Position numbers and translations under genes: made by a program
Shown here: positions 48,735 through 58,619 of the stretch, in pieces
Numbering within the stretch: the stretch's first letter is position 1
How the letters are laid out: each line of letters opens with the position of its first letter
Origin: Arctopsyche grandis
Taxonomy: Eukaryota > Arthropoda > Insecta > Trichoptera > Hydropsychidae
Direction: 5' to 3'
Assembly: GCF_051622035.1 (NCBI RefSeq)
Contig: NC_135356.1
Coordinates: 25,698,839-25,762,838, forward strand
DNA: 64,000 bases
Notes under the pieces: generated by a model
Seen by the model: the letters and a program-made list of their open reading frames with translations, nothing else
The model's database searches: none
Told to the model about the DNA's origin: nothing

Positions 48735-49658
48735 TTAATAGGTGATAGGATGCATCCTATCACCTACTCTTTTTAACACCTACACCGAATCCATCTTCCA
48801 CGATGCTCTCCAAGAGGCGGAGGGCATCAAGGTGGGCGGCGAGACGATCACCAATATAAGATATGCTGATGACACGGCACTAGTCGCTGAAAATTTAGCA
48901 GACCTGCAAAGATCTCTAGACCGTGTACATCAAGAAAGCAATCGAAGAGGTCTGCGCATAAATCTAAAGAAGACAAAATTTATGATAGTAGATAGAATGC
49001 AAACAGACACCGGGAATCTAACCTTGGATGGAGAGGTGATAGAAAGAGTAAAAAGATTCAAATACCTGGGTACCTGGCTGAATGAAGAGATGGACCCAGA
49101 TGAAGATTTAATAATCCGCATCGAGATGGCTAGAACAGCATTTGTAAAAATGAAGGCGGCGCTTACAAACAAGCATCTCAATCTTCATACGCGGTTGAGA
49201 TTCGCGAAGAGCTACGTCTGGACAGTATTACTACGGATGTGAGACGTGGACTCAGAAAACCAAGATGATCAGCCGCATTGAAGCTTTTGAGATGTGGGTC
49301 TATAGGCGTATGCTGAAGATTCCGTGGACCAAAAAGATATCAAACGAAGCTGTCCTCGGCATGATGGGGAGAGGCAGGGAACTTGTTTCTGTCATCAAGC
49401 GGAGAAAGATGGAGTACCTCGGACACATGATACGGGGTCCAAAATACGAATTTCTCCGTTTGATAACCATGGGGAAAATAGAAGGAAAAAAATGGATTGG
49501 CAGGAAAAAGTTATCTTGGCTTCGAAACATGCGCATGTGGACCGATGTGAGCGCCGAAGAACTGTTCCGAGCCGCTGAAGACCGATGCGGATATATTCAA
49601 ATAATCGACGAGGTGGTCGCCAACGTCCGGATGCGGACAAGGCATTAACAAGAAGAAG
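48735..49658 (+). mobile_element. 5'-truncated LINE insertion with target duplication
   Basis: The 10-bp word AAATTAAGGG lies at 48725-48734 and 49659-49668, framing the insertion. The 5' edge carries a perfect 28-bp palindrome (48739-48766). The 3' edge is a short AGAAGAAG tail just after the ORF stop. Confidence 0.85.
48742..49648 (+). pseudogene. LINE reverse transcriptase, C-terminal half
   Basis: The first frame (to 49242) reads GCILSPTLFNTYTESIF, then NIRYADDTALVAEN, the RT catalytic Y-A-D-D box. It continues LRINLKKTKFMIV and FKYLGTWLNEEM, the RT thumb region. A one- or two-base frameshift at about 49235 interrupts YGCETWT. The second frame (49265-49648) reads FEMWVYRRMLKIPWTKKISN, RKMEYLGHMIRG and ends MRTRH. 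The order and motifs fit insect endonuclease-RT LINEs. Missing are the endonuclease and RT fingers. A young copy, judging by the single frameshift and exact target duplication. Confidence 0.9.
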
Positions 49659-50204
49659 AAATTAAGGGATTGACCACCATCGTGCCCTCAGGACGCAAAA
49701 TATGGAAGCAAATAATATACATACATATTACCGTAGATGTAGACTTCACTCTGGAAAACTCGCCTTCAAACTGACGAAGATACGAGACACGCTTTTTGCG
49801 TTGCATATTTAAATGCTGATACTACATTTTGTTTATATTCACCATATTGTTCACATTGGTTTCAAATTCAAAGCATGTCAGCAGAAACCTAACCTACTTA
49901 TAAAACTAGTGAATAGCCCGATGAAACATCATCGCATGGGTATAAAATTATTATATACTCGTATAAACCTAAAAAAAAATCCGGAACCGGAACCGTTATT
50001 TTCATAGACTCTCATAGATAGTTTTCAATTCTTTATTTGTAATAATTTTCAATTCTTAAAGTTAACGTTAACAAAATGTTAATTAAAGTTAACAAAATGT
50101 AAAAGTTTCCTATTATAAACAAACGGTCATTGACCTCATAACGTTGAATATTATTATTACACATAACAAATTAAGTGCATATTCATATGATGTGTATTTA
50201 CAAC

Positions 50205-50335
50205 ACGTATCCTGGGCGAGGATATGGCGTACGGTGCAGGCTCGTGAGCACATCGCGTTTGGAATCGGAAGGTCTGAGGTTCTATTCCCTTCGCCCGCGG
50301 TGAATGAAATCAATTTTTTTCTCGAATATCGTCAA
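50205..50335 (+). mobile_element. tRNA-derived SINE-like segment 1
   Basis: An A-box-like TATGGCGTACGGTGCAGG is followed about 60 bp later by a B-box-like GAGGTTCTATTCCC (Pol III consensus GGTTCGANTCC). It does not fold into a proper tRNA, so it is read as a SINE head, not a tRNA gene. Confidence 0.5.
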
Positions 50336-50494
50336 AATATAAATATAAATAATTGCAATTTAATTAAAAATAAATATATAAAAAAATGGTTCAAAACCTC
50401 GCTAAATAAAATAATTTTATTACGTATTTTTATATGGCGATAGCGAAAATTTTCAATTAATGTTTAAAAAAAAAAAAAGAGAATTTCAAATTGG

Positions 50495-50690
50495 ACCGTG
50501 GCATAATTGGTTAACTCCCAACCTTGAATACACCTATAAGAGGGTATTTGAGTGAGGGGTGATCGGTTCGAGTCGCGACAAAGTCGTCTCGTCAACAAAT
50601 GAATTTATCGATTTTTTTATCGATTCGTTCATTATGTTCGGCGAGAGTTAGGGGACACACACACACACACAGATTACCGTTTTTATATAT
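50495..50690 (+). mobile_element. tRNA-derived SINE-like segment 2
   Basis: The A-box-like GTGGCATAATTGGTTAACTC and the B-box GATCGGTTCGAGTCGC lie about 60 bp apart. The tail TTCGGCGAGAGTTAGGGGAC plus (AC)n resembles the segment at 29597-29630. Confidence 0.6.
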
Positions 50691-50794
50691 ATGATACGCA
50701 TACAAATTTAAAATCCCATAATATGATCCAGATCTATACTTACCTATTCAATTCTTATTTCCTTTTAGGGAATCATGGGAAGGAATGTATTGTT

Positions 50795-51140
50795 TCATAT
50801 CATCATCATCTACAGTCGCCCACCATCCACTGCTGGATGAAGGCCTATTGAGGTACGCTTCCACTCGTCTCTGTTTACTGCAACTCACTTTTCTGAATTT
50901 TCCTAAATTCATCTACCCATCTTCCCTACGGTCTTCCTTTTACCCATTTGCATTCTCTTGAGTACTATTCTAGCACTTTTTTTTGTATCCACCTTTCGTC
51001 CATTCTTCTAGCCACGTGGCCCGTCTATTGCCATTTAAATCTCTTCACTCTATCCACTATATCCACAAACCTTGTATTCCGTTTCCTGTATTTCCTTGTT
51101 ATGTCAAGCATGCAACGTTCCATACTTCTTTGCGTGCTTT
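50795..51140 (-). pseudogene. LINE ORF2 3' remnant
   Basis: A minus-strand frame, interrupted by stops, reads IVDRVKRFKWQ, GHVARRMDERWIQKSAR, MGKRKTVGKMGR and LHPAVDGG. It is the same type of LINE tail as 13920-14165. The plus-strand ORF across it is a shadow. Confidence 0.65.
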
Positions 51141-51514
51141 GGACGAGTAATACATAAACATTAATAGTAAAAAAATCAAATATGAGATAGTTGCATATGT
51201 AGTCGCATAAAAGATATACATATGTGTTGTATAATTACAACGCAATGCAGATCAAACGACAGTTTGGTATATTTTATGTACATATGTATGTTATCTAATA
51301 TATTCTTTGCAGGATATTTATCAACTCTACCCTGCAAAGTGGCATAATTGTAAATTAAAAAGCTAATTTTGAATAGAGAGTTTAGGGACTTAATGAAATA
51401 GAAATTGAAAGAGAATATGAAAGAATATGATATGAATATGAATATGAATATGAATATGAAATATGAGAATATGAGAATATGAATAGAAATTGAATATGAA
51501 TTACATACATATAT

Positions 51515-52064
51515 AGCGTAGATTTGGTTGATAATTTGAATAAGTATTATGTGAATGATATTGTTGTTTCAATACAAGTTGAGATTAAAAATATTGATGA
51601 TATTGAAGTAGTATTAGATACATTTGAAAATTTAGATCAAGTTGAGAATTATGTATGTAGGTATATTCGAGAAATTGGTTACCGTAGACCAGCGTTTCCC
51701 AACCTGTGGTACGCGGTTGATGGTTGGTGGTACGCGAAAAAAAATCAGTAATGGCGGACATGCAGGAAAGAATGATTTACAATTATAAAAATATAAATAT
51801 TTTTTATATCTAATACATAATTTCGAAAGAGACTTTGTAAGTTTGTATCTATGTTTGGGAACTTCGAAAACAAAATAAAATTTCCATGACGACAATTCAA
51901 TTGGTTCATTATCGCAACGGAGACTGTCATTCAATTGGTAATATTAAATTGGATGCATTCTCTAGAATATAACAATCATATTACATGTATAGTATTCTTA
52001 GATTTCAAAAGAGCGTTCGAGACAATAGACAGAGATATTTTGATAAAAAGAGTACTTTGTAGAA
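51515..52064 (+). pseudogene. LINE RT remnant split by hAT-derived sequence
   Basis: 51524-51670 reads VDNLNKYYVNDIVVSIQVEI, resembling the linker between endonuclease and RT. A hAT-end sequence (51690 to about 51935) intervenes. 51945-52056 then reads HITCIVFLDFKRAFETIDRD, the RT motif F-L-D-F-K-x-A-F-D-T-I/V-D with E in place of the second D. The element is cut again at 52065 by another hAT. Confidence 0.7.
51690..51935 (+). repeat. hAT end plus Helitron-like 5' end, inverted copy of 52920-53136
   Basis: Begins CAGCGTTTCCCAACCTGTGG and continues through CGAAAGAGACTTTGTAAG to TTTGGGAACTTCGAAAACAA. It is the reverse complement of the right end of the hAT element at 52065-53136, including the embedded Helitron-like end. 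Confidence 0.7.
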
Positions 52065-52177
52065 CAGCGTTTCCCAACCTTTTTTGACACGCGTACCACT
52101 AACAAGTACATAACGCTAAATTGTACCACCATATAAAAATTATTGTATTTCATGAAATTTGTTTTTGCAAGTGTAAT

Positions 52178-52182
<5 letters not shown>

Positions 52183-52274
<92 letters not shown>

Positions 52275-52310
52275 ATATATATATATAAAAAATATATATA
52301 TATATATATT
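52183..52310. repeat. (TA)n microsatellite, interrupted near 3' end
   Basis: Uninterrupted TA to about 52270, then TTTTATATATATATA and AAAAAATATATATAT. Confidence 0.95.
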
Positions 52311-52793
52311 TTTTTTTTGCGGAGTCACAATTATAGTATGATCAAAGTTTAATATATCTATCTTGTCATACTTCTATTATTGATAGTAAAAATATTATTG
52401 CTTGTTTTTGGAGAAGCACTGCGTAAAAGACGATTTCAGCCTATTAAATATTCAATTATTTTTTCACGTATATCCCGAGACATACGACTCTTGTTTTCAG
52501 ATAAGAAATTATGTAAAGTTTCAAATACTTCAGTTTGATCATTTTCGATACATAAATTCCAAAAGTCTAATTTTTTAATCATATGTACTTTCAATTTTAT
52601 CTGCAAAATTAAAGATTATTATCGAACTGTTCCCAAGTGTCAAAGTTATTTCTTTATTGGAGCGGTAAATTTAAAAATGCACTCTATAATCCATGCCGGA
52701 TCTGAGGAAAACGTATCGATTGCCAGATTTTCGATCATCGACTGTACATATTGACATCGACGATGACTAATTAAGATAATGTATATTAATTAC

Positions 52794-53017
52794 TAGTCGT
52801 TTTACCCGGCTTCGCTCAGTATTTGTAATATAAACATCTTAAACATGGCGAATCTAATAGTAAATATTCATTTGTTTTTTTTTATTAAATCTATTTGAAT
52901 CGAAAAATAGATAATATTCAACCAATTGAATTGTTGTCATAGAAATTTCATTTTGTTTTCGAAGTTCCCAAACAAAGATTCAATTTTACAAAGTCTCTTT
53001 CGAAATTTTATATTAGA
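52794..53017 (-). mobile_element. Helitron-like element, copy 6 (short)
   Basis: On the minus strand it runs from TCTAATATAAAATTTCGAAA (53017) to GAGCGAAGCCGGGTAAAACG then ACTAG|T (52794). It is nested in the hAT at 52065-53136. Confidence 0.65.
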
Positions 53018-53164
53018 TATAAAAAATATTTATATTTTTATGATTGTAAATCATTCATTCCTGCAAGTCCGCCATTACTGATTTTTTTTCGCGTACCACC
53101 AACCATCAACCGCGTACCACAGGTTGGGAAACGCTGTTATAGAATAAGAAAAATTTTGTTTAAA

Positions 53165-53560
53165 AATACATAATTATTTATTTATTTATTTATATATATT
53201 TTAGCTATCAAGCTAATTTAAAAATACATCTTAATTATTATACTTAACTCATATGTACTGTCCCTCACAGAGGTGTCTCTTCGCACCTCGCAGGAATGCA
53301 TCCATGTTTTAGCAGACATGACGCACTCAGGGAGGGCATTATACATGAGCACACCCCTGTGAAAAACACCCCCAGCCGTCTTATTCTTTCTTACTCTACT
53401 TACAACTAGTTTGTCCTTATTTCTAGTATAAAAACTATGTTTATCTCTATTCCTTATTATATAATCATCAAAATACTTAGGTAATAACTTATGACCTAAC
53501 TTATAAACAAAAGACAATTTACTAATATACATAAGTCATAATATACATATATAATGTTAT
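53165..53560 (-). pseudogene. LINE ORF2 C-terminal remnant with (TAAA)n tail
   Basis: The minus strand reads LSFVYKLGHKLLPKYFDDYI, RNRDKHSFYTRNKDKLVVSR and GVFHRGVLMYNALPE, the post-RT tail of a LINE. An A-rich TAAATAAATAAA tail lies at its 3' end (about 53175). Near-identical to 56409-56882. Confidence 0.8.
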
Positions 53561-53629
53561 TGTCAGACCTCATTACATACCTCTTCTTACTTTCACTTAC
53601 GATTACTATTATTTTATGTTTTATGGATA

Positions 53630-53735
53630 TATTCTGAAATTAGTTAATGCGTCAATTATAGATCGGTTACACAAATTACATAATAGAGCCACGAGGAGTA
53701 TTTTAGATTTACATAAATAGGGAAGCTAGTATTAG
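53630..53735 (+). pseudogene. Small LINE RT-tail fragment
   Basis: Plus strand reads IIDRLHKLHNRATRSILDLH, like the L-Q-N-R-A-x-R-x-I-L block of LINE ORF2. About 100 bp only. Confidence 0.5.
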
Positions 53736-53949
53736 GTCAATGTTGAATTAATTTAATTAAATTGGATGCACTAAATGTATGTACAGTGCCCGACAAAATG
53801 AAGTGGACACCTCAGAAGAAATATTTCAACACACAATATTTTTGTTATGATACATTTGACATACGAAAAAAAATTTGTAATATTCATAATACTTCAGTTT
53901 AAAAATTATATAAAGTTATATTCCATACATTGTTGTTCAAAAAGATGAC

Positions 53950-55411
53950 ATTCAACGTCCAATTGATGTTGAAATAAAGGAATCATTCGTGGGGTTCTTT
54001 AATGTTAAAAACAGAAGTGCAGAGGGTTTAAAAAATTTTATTTTGGATTAGTTGACAAGTAAAGGACTAGATATTGCGAAATGTAGAGGACAGGGTTACG
54101 ATGGTGCCAGAGTAATGAGTGGTGCATACAACGGTCTACAAAAGAAGATAACTGAACTCGAACCAAACGCTCATTACGTTCACTGTGCAGCTCATAATTT
54201 AAATCTCGTCATTAAAGATACCGTATCTGATGTGCCAAAAGCTTCTTATTTGTTTGATGTGGTTGAACAAATTTATAAATTTTTCGCTGTCAGCATTAAC
54301 AGGTGGGAAGTTTTTAAGGAAAATTCACCATCAGTTACTCTAAAAAGATTGAACCCTACTCGTTGGTCTTCAAGACTAGATTCCATCAATGCACTTCGAT
54401 ATTCATATACAGATTTTTTAAAATGTCTTACAGAAATAATTTTAAAAAGTAAAAGAAAGGATGAACAATCAGAAGCAAAGGGACTAAAAAAGAAAATGGA
54501 AAGTTTCGAATTTATTCTCCTACTTGTGCTTTTTGATAACATTCTTCAGCCTCTCAACTTTGTATCAAAGCTCCTACAATCAAAAAACGTCGATGTTATC
54601 AGTGCTCAGTCGACGATCAAAAATGCATACGACAATCTCAATCGATTTAGGAATACATTTGAATAATTTGTAACGACTGCAACAAATGGGGTTTGGAGCC
54701 AAAATTGACATCGAATCGTCAATCTTTTGTCAAAAAGCACTTCGATTAACTTAGTAATGACACACGATTCCATGATTCATTGAAAAAGTTTGAAATAACA
54801 ATTTTTAATGCGGCACTAGACGTAGCCTTGATGCAATTGAAGTTTCGTTTTACATATTTTAACGATATTATTTCAAAGTTCGCCTTCCTACAAAGTAAAA
54901 ATCTCATTCAATTATCAGATGACGACTTATATCGGGAAGCCAAATCTTTAGCCGACCAATATGTCAATGACTTTGACAAGTCATTACCTAACCAGGTGCT
55001 TGATTTCCGTTCGTGCTTAAGAGAAAAATAGAGAAGATCGACAGTGTTCATAATTTGGCGAAGCTCTTCATTTGTGATTTTTACACTATAAATTCGTCAT
55101 TTCCTGATATCGCCACTTTAATCATCTTGTTCCTCACCTCCAGTAACTGTAGCCATTGCTGAGCGCTCGTTCTCTAAGTTGAAACTTATTAAAAATTACT
55201 TAAGGTCAATTATGTCACAACATCGACTCAAAGGATTAGCGCTGATTAGTATTGAACATGAGAGCACAAATAAAATTAATTTTAACGAAATAATCGAAGT
55301 GTTTGCCAATTCGAAATCCAGAAGAATAGATTTTTCTACGTAAAAAGGTATGTATTTAAGGCGTAAGGCGCCGTAAAATATTTTGCGCCTGGAATTCACG
55401 TTACGCCACTG
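53950..55411 (+). pseudogene. hAT transposase pseudogene (ZMYM/DUF4371-like)
   Basis: The reading starts IKESFVGFFNVKNRSAEGLK, hits a TAG at 54049, then runs open to 54666: CRGQGYDGARVMSGAYNGLQ, HYVHCAAHNLNLVIKD (the catalytic-domain C-x-x-H motif) and LNPTRWSSRLDS (the conserved R-W). A second open piece (54780-55031) and later fragments end VTVAIAERSFSKLKLIKNYL, the C-terminal dimerisation motif. Several stops and frameshifts disable it. The right TIR, read inward CAGTGGCGTAACGTG, ends at 55411. The left TIR was not found. A minus-strand relative lies at 19130-20240. Confidence 0.85.
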
Positions 55412-55800
55412 TTCCGAAGTATCCATCTCTGATGTCGAGGGTAACGATGGATCGGGAATTGAACCTACGGGCTCCAATGATTCGTCTATGGAGGCTAATG
55501 AAATGAATTCTGGTCTTATTATTTGTGGCATTGGCTCCTTGATTTTGGGGCCCGGTTTTCTCGACCCCACTCCTGTAATATAAAATGATGATATTATTAA
55601 AGTTGCGTATATGAAATGCGTACAAGTTTTAAACTTTTGTTTAAGCCCGAATGTAATTAATGCGTAATTATAGTTGCGCAATGCTTTTTCGGGCGTGGAT
55701 TCAACCAATATTGAGAACATATAAACTCAGACGCCGCAAAATTCACAGCAAGATCCCTCAACGCCAACTAAGCCTTTTTCGGTTTTGGCCGTAATCGTAC
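55412..55800 (-). pseudogene. Possible fourth SINHCAF-like family fragment
   Basis: Minus strand. After the acceptor-like TTTTATATTACAG (ending 55573), an exon-like frame reads VGSRKPGPKIKEPMPQIIRP and ESLEPVGSIPDPSLPSTSEM, where the hAT element cuts it at 55411. LPSTSEMD resembles the repeat junction LPSTSTMD of the 45-kb gene. Upstream at about 55725-55800 a frame reads KGLVGVEGSCCEFCGV, reminiscent of exon 1. The intron phase differs from the other members and no second exon is seen, so this is tentative. Confidence 0.3.
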
Positions 55801-56027
55801 AGTGTGTCAACCAGGGCGAAATATTTCATATCGTTGTTCAAAAAATCTACAAATATATACAACAATTTTTTACTCCGTCTTTTATTTAAAACAGTTTATT
55901 GTGGGATTTGAATGTTATACATATGTACATACATACATGTATATATATCTATGAACCATATCATAATTACCATACGAAATCATTCGTTTTTTCGTCCTTC
56001 TCCGGTGAATAGAGAATTCACAAAACA

Positions 56028-56080
56028 ACACAAAACAATACAGATCTGAGACGAGATCTCAGATCTGTATTGTTTTGTGT
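56028..56080. repeat. Perfect 23-bp hairpin
   Basis: ACACAAAACAATACAGATCT...AGATCTGTATTGTTTTGTGT around a 7-base loop. Confidence 0.85.
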
Positions 56081-56156
56081 AATTTTACATTAATATGGAG
56101 TGGTCTGCAGACGTCTACCGCATAATTTTAATTCATTTACATACATACATATATGC

Positions 56157-56200
56157 AGTGGCGGCTCGTGCATAGGAACTGCGTCGCTGCAACGCGTTCA
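56157..56200 (+). mobile_element. hAT-type terminal sequence
   Basis: CAGTGGCGGCTCGTGCATAG is a typical hAT end. No partner was located. Confidence 0.4.
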
Positions 56201-56349
56201 GAAAAAATCGCATTTACAACTTGCATTTCGATATTTGGTATACTCGTCAATAATGAGTATGTTAATTGTTAAATATCTGATTTTTTATTTTAATTATATT
56301 CACAAGTTAGGTTAGTATCGTGATACCCAATAGTGTATCCGGGCTGTTT

Positions 56350-56882
56350 CAAGCTAATTTAAAAATACATCTTAATTATTATACTTAACTCTTAAATTTA
56401 TAATTAACTTATATATACTGTCCCTCACAAAGGTGTCTCTTCTCACCTCGCAGGAATACATCCATGTTTTTAGCAGACCTGATGCACTCAGGGAGGGTAT
56501 TATACATGAGCACACCCCTGTGAAAAACACCCCCAGCCGTCTTATTCTTTCTTACTCTACTTACAACTAGTTTTTCCTTACTTCTAGTATAAAAACTATG
56601 TTTATCTCTATTCCTTATTATATAATCATCAAAATACTTATGTAATAACTTATGATCTAACTTATAAACAAAAGACAATGTACTAATATTTAGACTAATT
56701 CTAATACTCATCCATCCTAATTCATCTAACATACTTCCAATACTCTTAAATCTACTCACATTCAAAATACCTCTCATAGCTTTATTCTGTATTTTTTGCA
56801 TTTTTTCTAAATCTTGGCCACTAAACAAATTAAGCACAGTGGCACAATAAACCACATGTGGCAAGACAATTGAATTAAACAC
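56350..56882 (-). pseudogene. LINE ORF2 C-terminal remnant, longer copy
   Basis: The minus-strand frame starts MFNSIVLPHVVYCATVLNLF, then LEKMQKIQNKAMRGILNVSR, LGWMSIRISL and the tail shared with 53218-53532. This is the region after the RT catalytic core in CR1/Jockey-like LINEs (I-x-P-x-x-x-Y-C, then Q-N-K-A-x-R). 5' truncated, open for 157 codons, hence fairly young. Confidence 0.85.
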
Positions 56883-57169
56883 TAAAATTTTACTTTTTTT
56901 ACTATGTGACCAATGACTCGAGTATTTCCCTTACCGTTACAAGAGGTTTTGGCTACGCTGAGGTTTATCTAAGCTACAAAAAATACTACTTATGTTTGTT
57001 TATGTTAAAATCTTAAAATGTCATTTTTTTTTAATCATATTGTATGCGTTTAACGAAATAGTCGTAAACGTAAAGTTAAGTGTTTAGTCGAATCGTGGCG
57101 GGAAACTGACGCGGGTGACAATTGAAGTGTATTCTGTAAGTATCTGGTGTGGAAGTCTCTTCGGCAGAT

Positions 57170-57342
57170 CTTCGAAATGAAATGTTCGGTGCCGGAAATA
57201 GCTTGGCATAACACAGAACCAGTGCTGGCTGTAGCTCTGCAAGCAAACCCTGGATCCGTTTCAACTTCTCTCTATGGGCCGGGCCGCACCGCTCAACTCG
57301 CGAACAACTTGGTTGAGGGCGACCAGACCAGTGCATGCAGGT
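57170..57342 (+). CDS. Candidate host exon, WD40-like (tentative)
   Basis: A GC-richer island. Read from an acceptor-like TCTTCGGCAG (57159-57168), the plus frame gives FEMKCSVPEIAWHNTEPVLA, VALQANPGS, then GPGRTAQLANN and a donor-like TGCAG|GTAGAT at 57342. I-A-W-H-x-x-x-P-V-L-A-V-A is the kind of strand seen in WD40 propellers such as intraflagellar-transport proteins. No neighbouring exon is identified, and the minus strand is also open. It could be a lone exon, a pseudogene or chance. Confidence 0.25.
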
Positions 57343-57624
57343 AGATTTATAATTGCATAATGTCAGCTTTGCTTTACCTAGTTATATTTTGTCAATTTTT
57401 TTTTTTTTTGACAATGATTCTAATAACACCTTTCCTCATTCCACAATATATTTTAAAATAGTTTTTAAGGTAAACACCAAGAATAGCGTCGCCTGACATT
57501 TGACGTGAGATCCAACATAATACCTATGTACATAATATGTAGGTATTATGTTAGAGATTGACACAATATATGTACATATATTGTCATCTCTGCAATCATC
57601 GTCAGAAATACTCTTGAAATGAAT

Positions 57625-57843
57625 TTATAAAAACAAATTTTTGCAAATACGTTGTAAATAATCCACGAGTTGACGTTTCAACTTCCGTTTCACTCGCATC
57701 CACAACGGAATATATGTAAATACATTCATTTGTGATTCACCTAGACAACCTTGTGGATCCATATAACAGTGACACATATACTCAACGTTTTTTATATGGA
57801 AATGCCAGGGGATGCTGTTCTTAGTATTTATCTTCCAGCCCAA
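57625..57843 (-). CDS. Unassigned minus-strand ORF
   Basis: 72 codons (MGWKINTKNSIPWHFHIKNV..., ending in a basic LKRQLVDYLQRICKN). No recognised domain, but composition is protein-like. It may belong with the next ORF as exons of one minus-strand gene; no clear splice sites connect them. Confidence 0.2.
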   Translation of the reverse strand: MGWKINTKNSIPWHFHIKNVEYMCHCYMDPQGCLGESQMNVFTYIPLWMRVKRKLKRQLVDYLQRICKNLFL

Positions 57844-57943
57844 CGATGTCCAAAGGTGCCCATACTAATAATTTGTATATAAAATTATTATTTTGAATAA
57901 AAATACCGTTATTTTATTTTACTATCGCCATCTATGTTTAAAA

Positions 57944-58159
57944 CTAATAAGCAAACGGTGGATAGACGTCAACGACTATCTCGCCGGGCAGATTTAAAAC
58001 GCGTCCTACACGATATTTTTGTACAATCGTAATCCATTTACTTATATTGATGACGAAAATGAGCAATATGGCAAAGTATGAAAACGATCGGATTTCCTGG
58101 ATTGTAATCGTAAGTGAAACGTAAAGGAGGTATGTAAAAAGTCCAAAAGGTGCTATCAT
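57944..58159 (-). CDS. Unassigned minus-strand ORF with two predicted membrane segments
   Basis: 71 codons: MIAPFGLFTYLLYVSLTITI and FSYFAILLIFVINISKWITI look like membrane helices, followed by a tail RVLNLPGEIVVDVYPPFAY and a stop. It resembles the C-terminal exon of a membrane protein. I cannot name a family and no upstream exon was found. A chance AT-rich hydrophobic frame is possible, but the tail composition argues mildly against that. Confidence 0.3.
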   Translation of the reverse strand: MIAPFGLFTYLLYVSLTITIQEIRSFSYFAILLIFVINISKWITIVQKYRVGRVLNLPGEIVVDVYPPFAY

Positions 58160-58499
58160 ATAAAAACCATTGCCTTGCTTAATTTAACCACAATCAATTT
58201 TTTCAAAATATACAACCCTTCTCCATTCATTTTAACCTGCAAAACAGAGTGAAGACAGATAAATTTGGCTACAGTACAAAGTAAAAATGCTTTTACCCAA
58301 ATTACAGAAAATTTACATTGAACGATCTTCTAGTAAGTTCATATAATATTAAGTAGATATTCATACAATATAAATTAACGTGCTTTTTTTCTGAACTTCG
58401 TTCACCTTGATATTCGAGACTCACGACAAAAACACGGCACGTGCCCGATTTCGTGAATCCCCCCCAGTGGATCAGTCACCCGCGCACACGAAAATAAAT

Positions 58500-58615
58500 T
58501 AGTTCGATACTATAAGATTGATTTATGGGCAAAATGTGATCAAATGGTCTCTCGGATTAAATCCACGACCTCTCTATTAGTAAACCATCGAACTACGCTG
58601 CGGATCAATCTTATA
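58500..58615 (-). mobile_element. tRNA-derived SINE-like segment 3
   Basis: On the minus strand, GCGTAGTTCGATGGTTTACT (A-box-like) and GTGGATTTAATCCGAGAG (B-box-like) lie about 30-35 bp apart. Confidence 0.45.
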
Positions 58616-58619
58616 ATTA

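Larger units (their letters stand above)
49726..51310 (-). repeat. Third, partial copy of palindrome-arm sequence, broken by SINEs and a LINE remnant
   Basis: 49726-49900 (TTACCGTAG...CTTCACTCTGGAAAAC and following) matches 41155-41330 of the right arm. 50695-50755 (ATACAAATTTAAAATCCCAT) matches 41337-41398. 51245-51300 (GCAGATCAAACGACAG) matches 41877-41920. The pieces keep the right-arm order, so this is a related locus or repeat into which other elements inserted. Confidence 0.65.
52065..53136 (-). mobile_element. hAT element with internal (TA)n and a nested Helitron-like copy
   Basis: The left TIR CAGCGTTTCCCAACCTTTTT matches the right end CCACAGGTTGGGAAACGCTG read inward. An imperfect 8-bp target duplication, TTGTAGAA (52057-52064) and TTATAGAA (53137-53144), flanks it. 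A minus-strand coding fragment at about 52430-52620 reads IKKLDFWNLCIENDQTEVFE and LSENKSRMSRDIREKIIEYL, plausibly ZBED5/FAM200-type transposase. (TA)n occupies about 52183-52270. Confidence 0.7.

Noticed and set aside
50495..50570. Functional tRNA gene
   Set aside because: A and B boxes are present but there is no consistent acceptor stem or anticodon arm; a SINE head explains it better.
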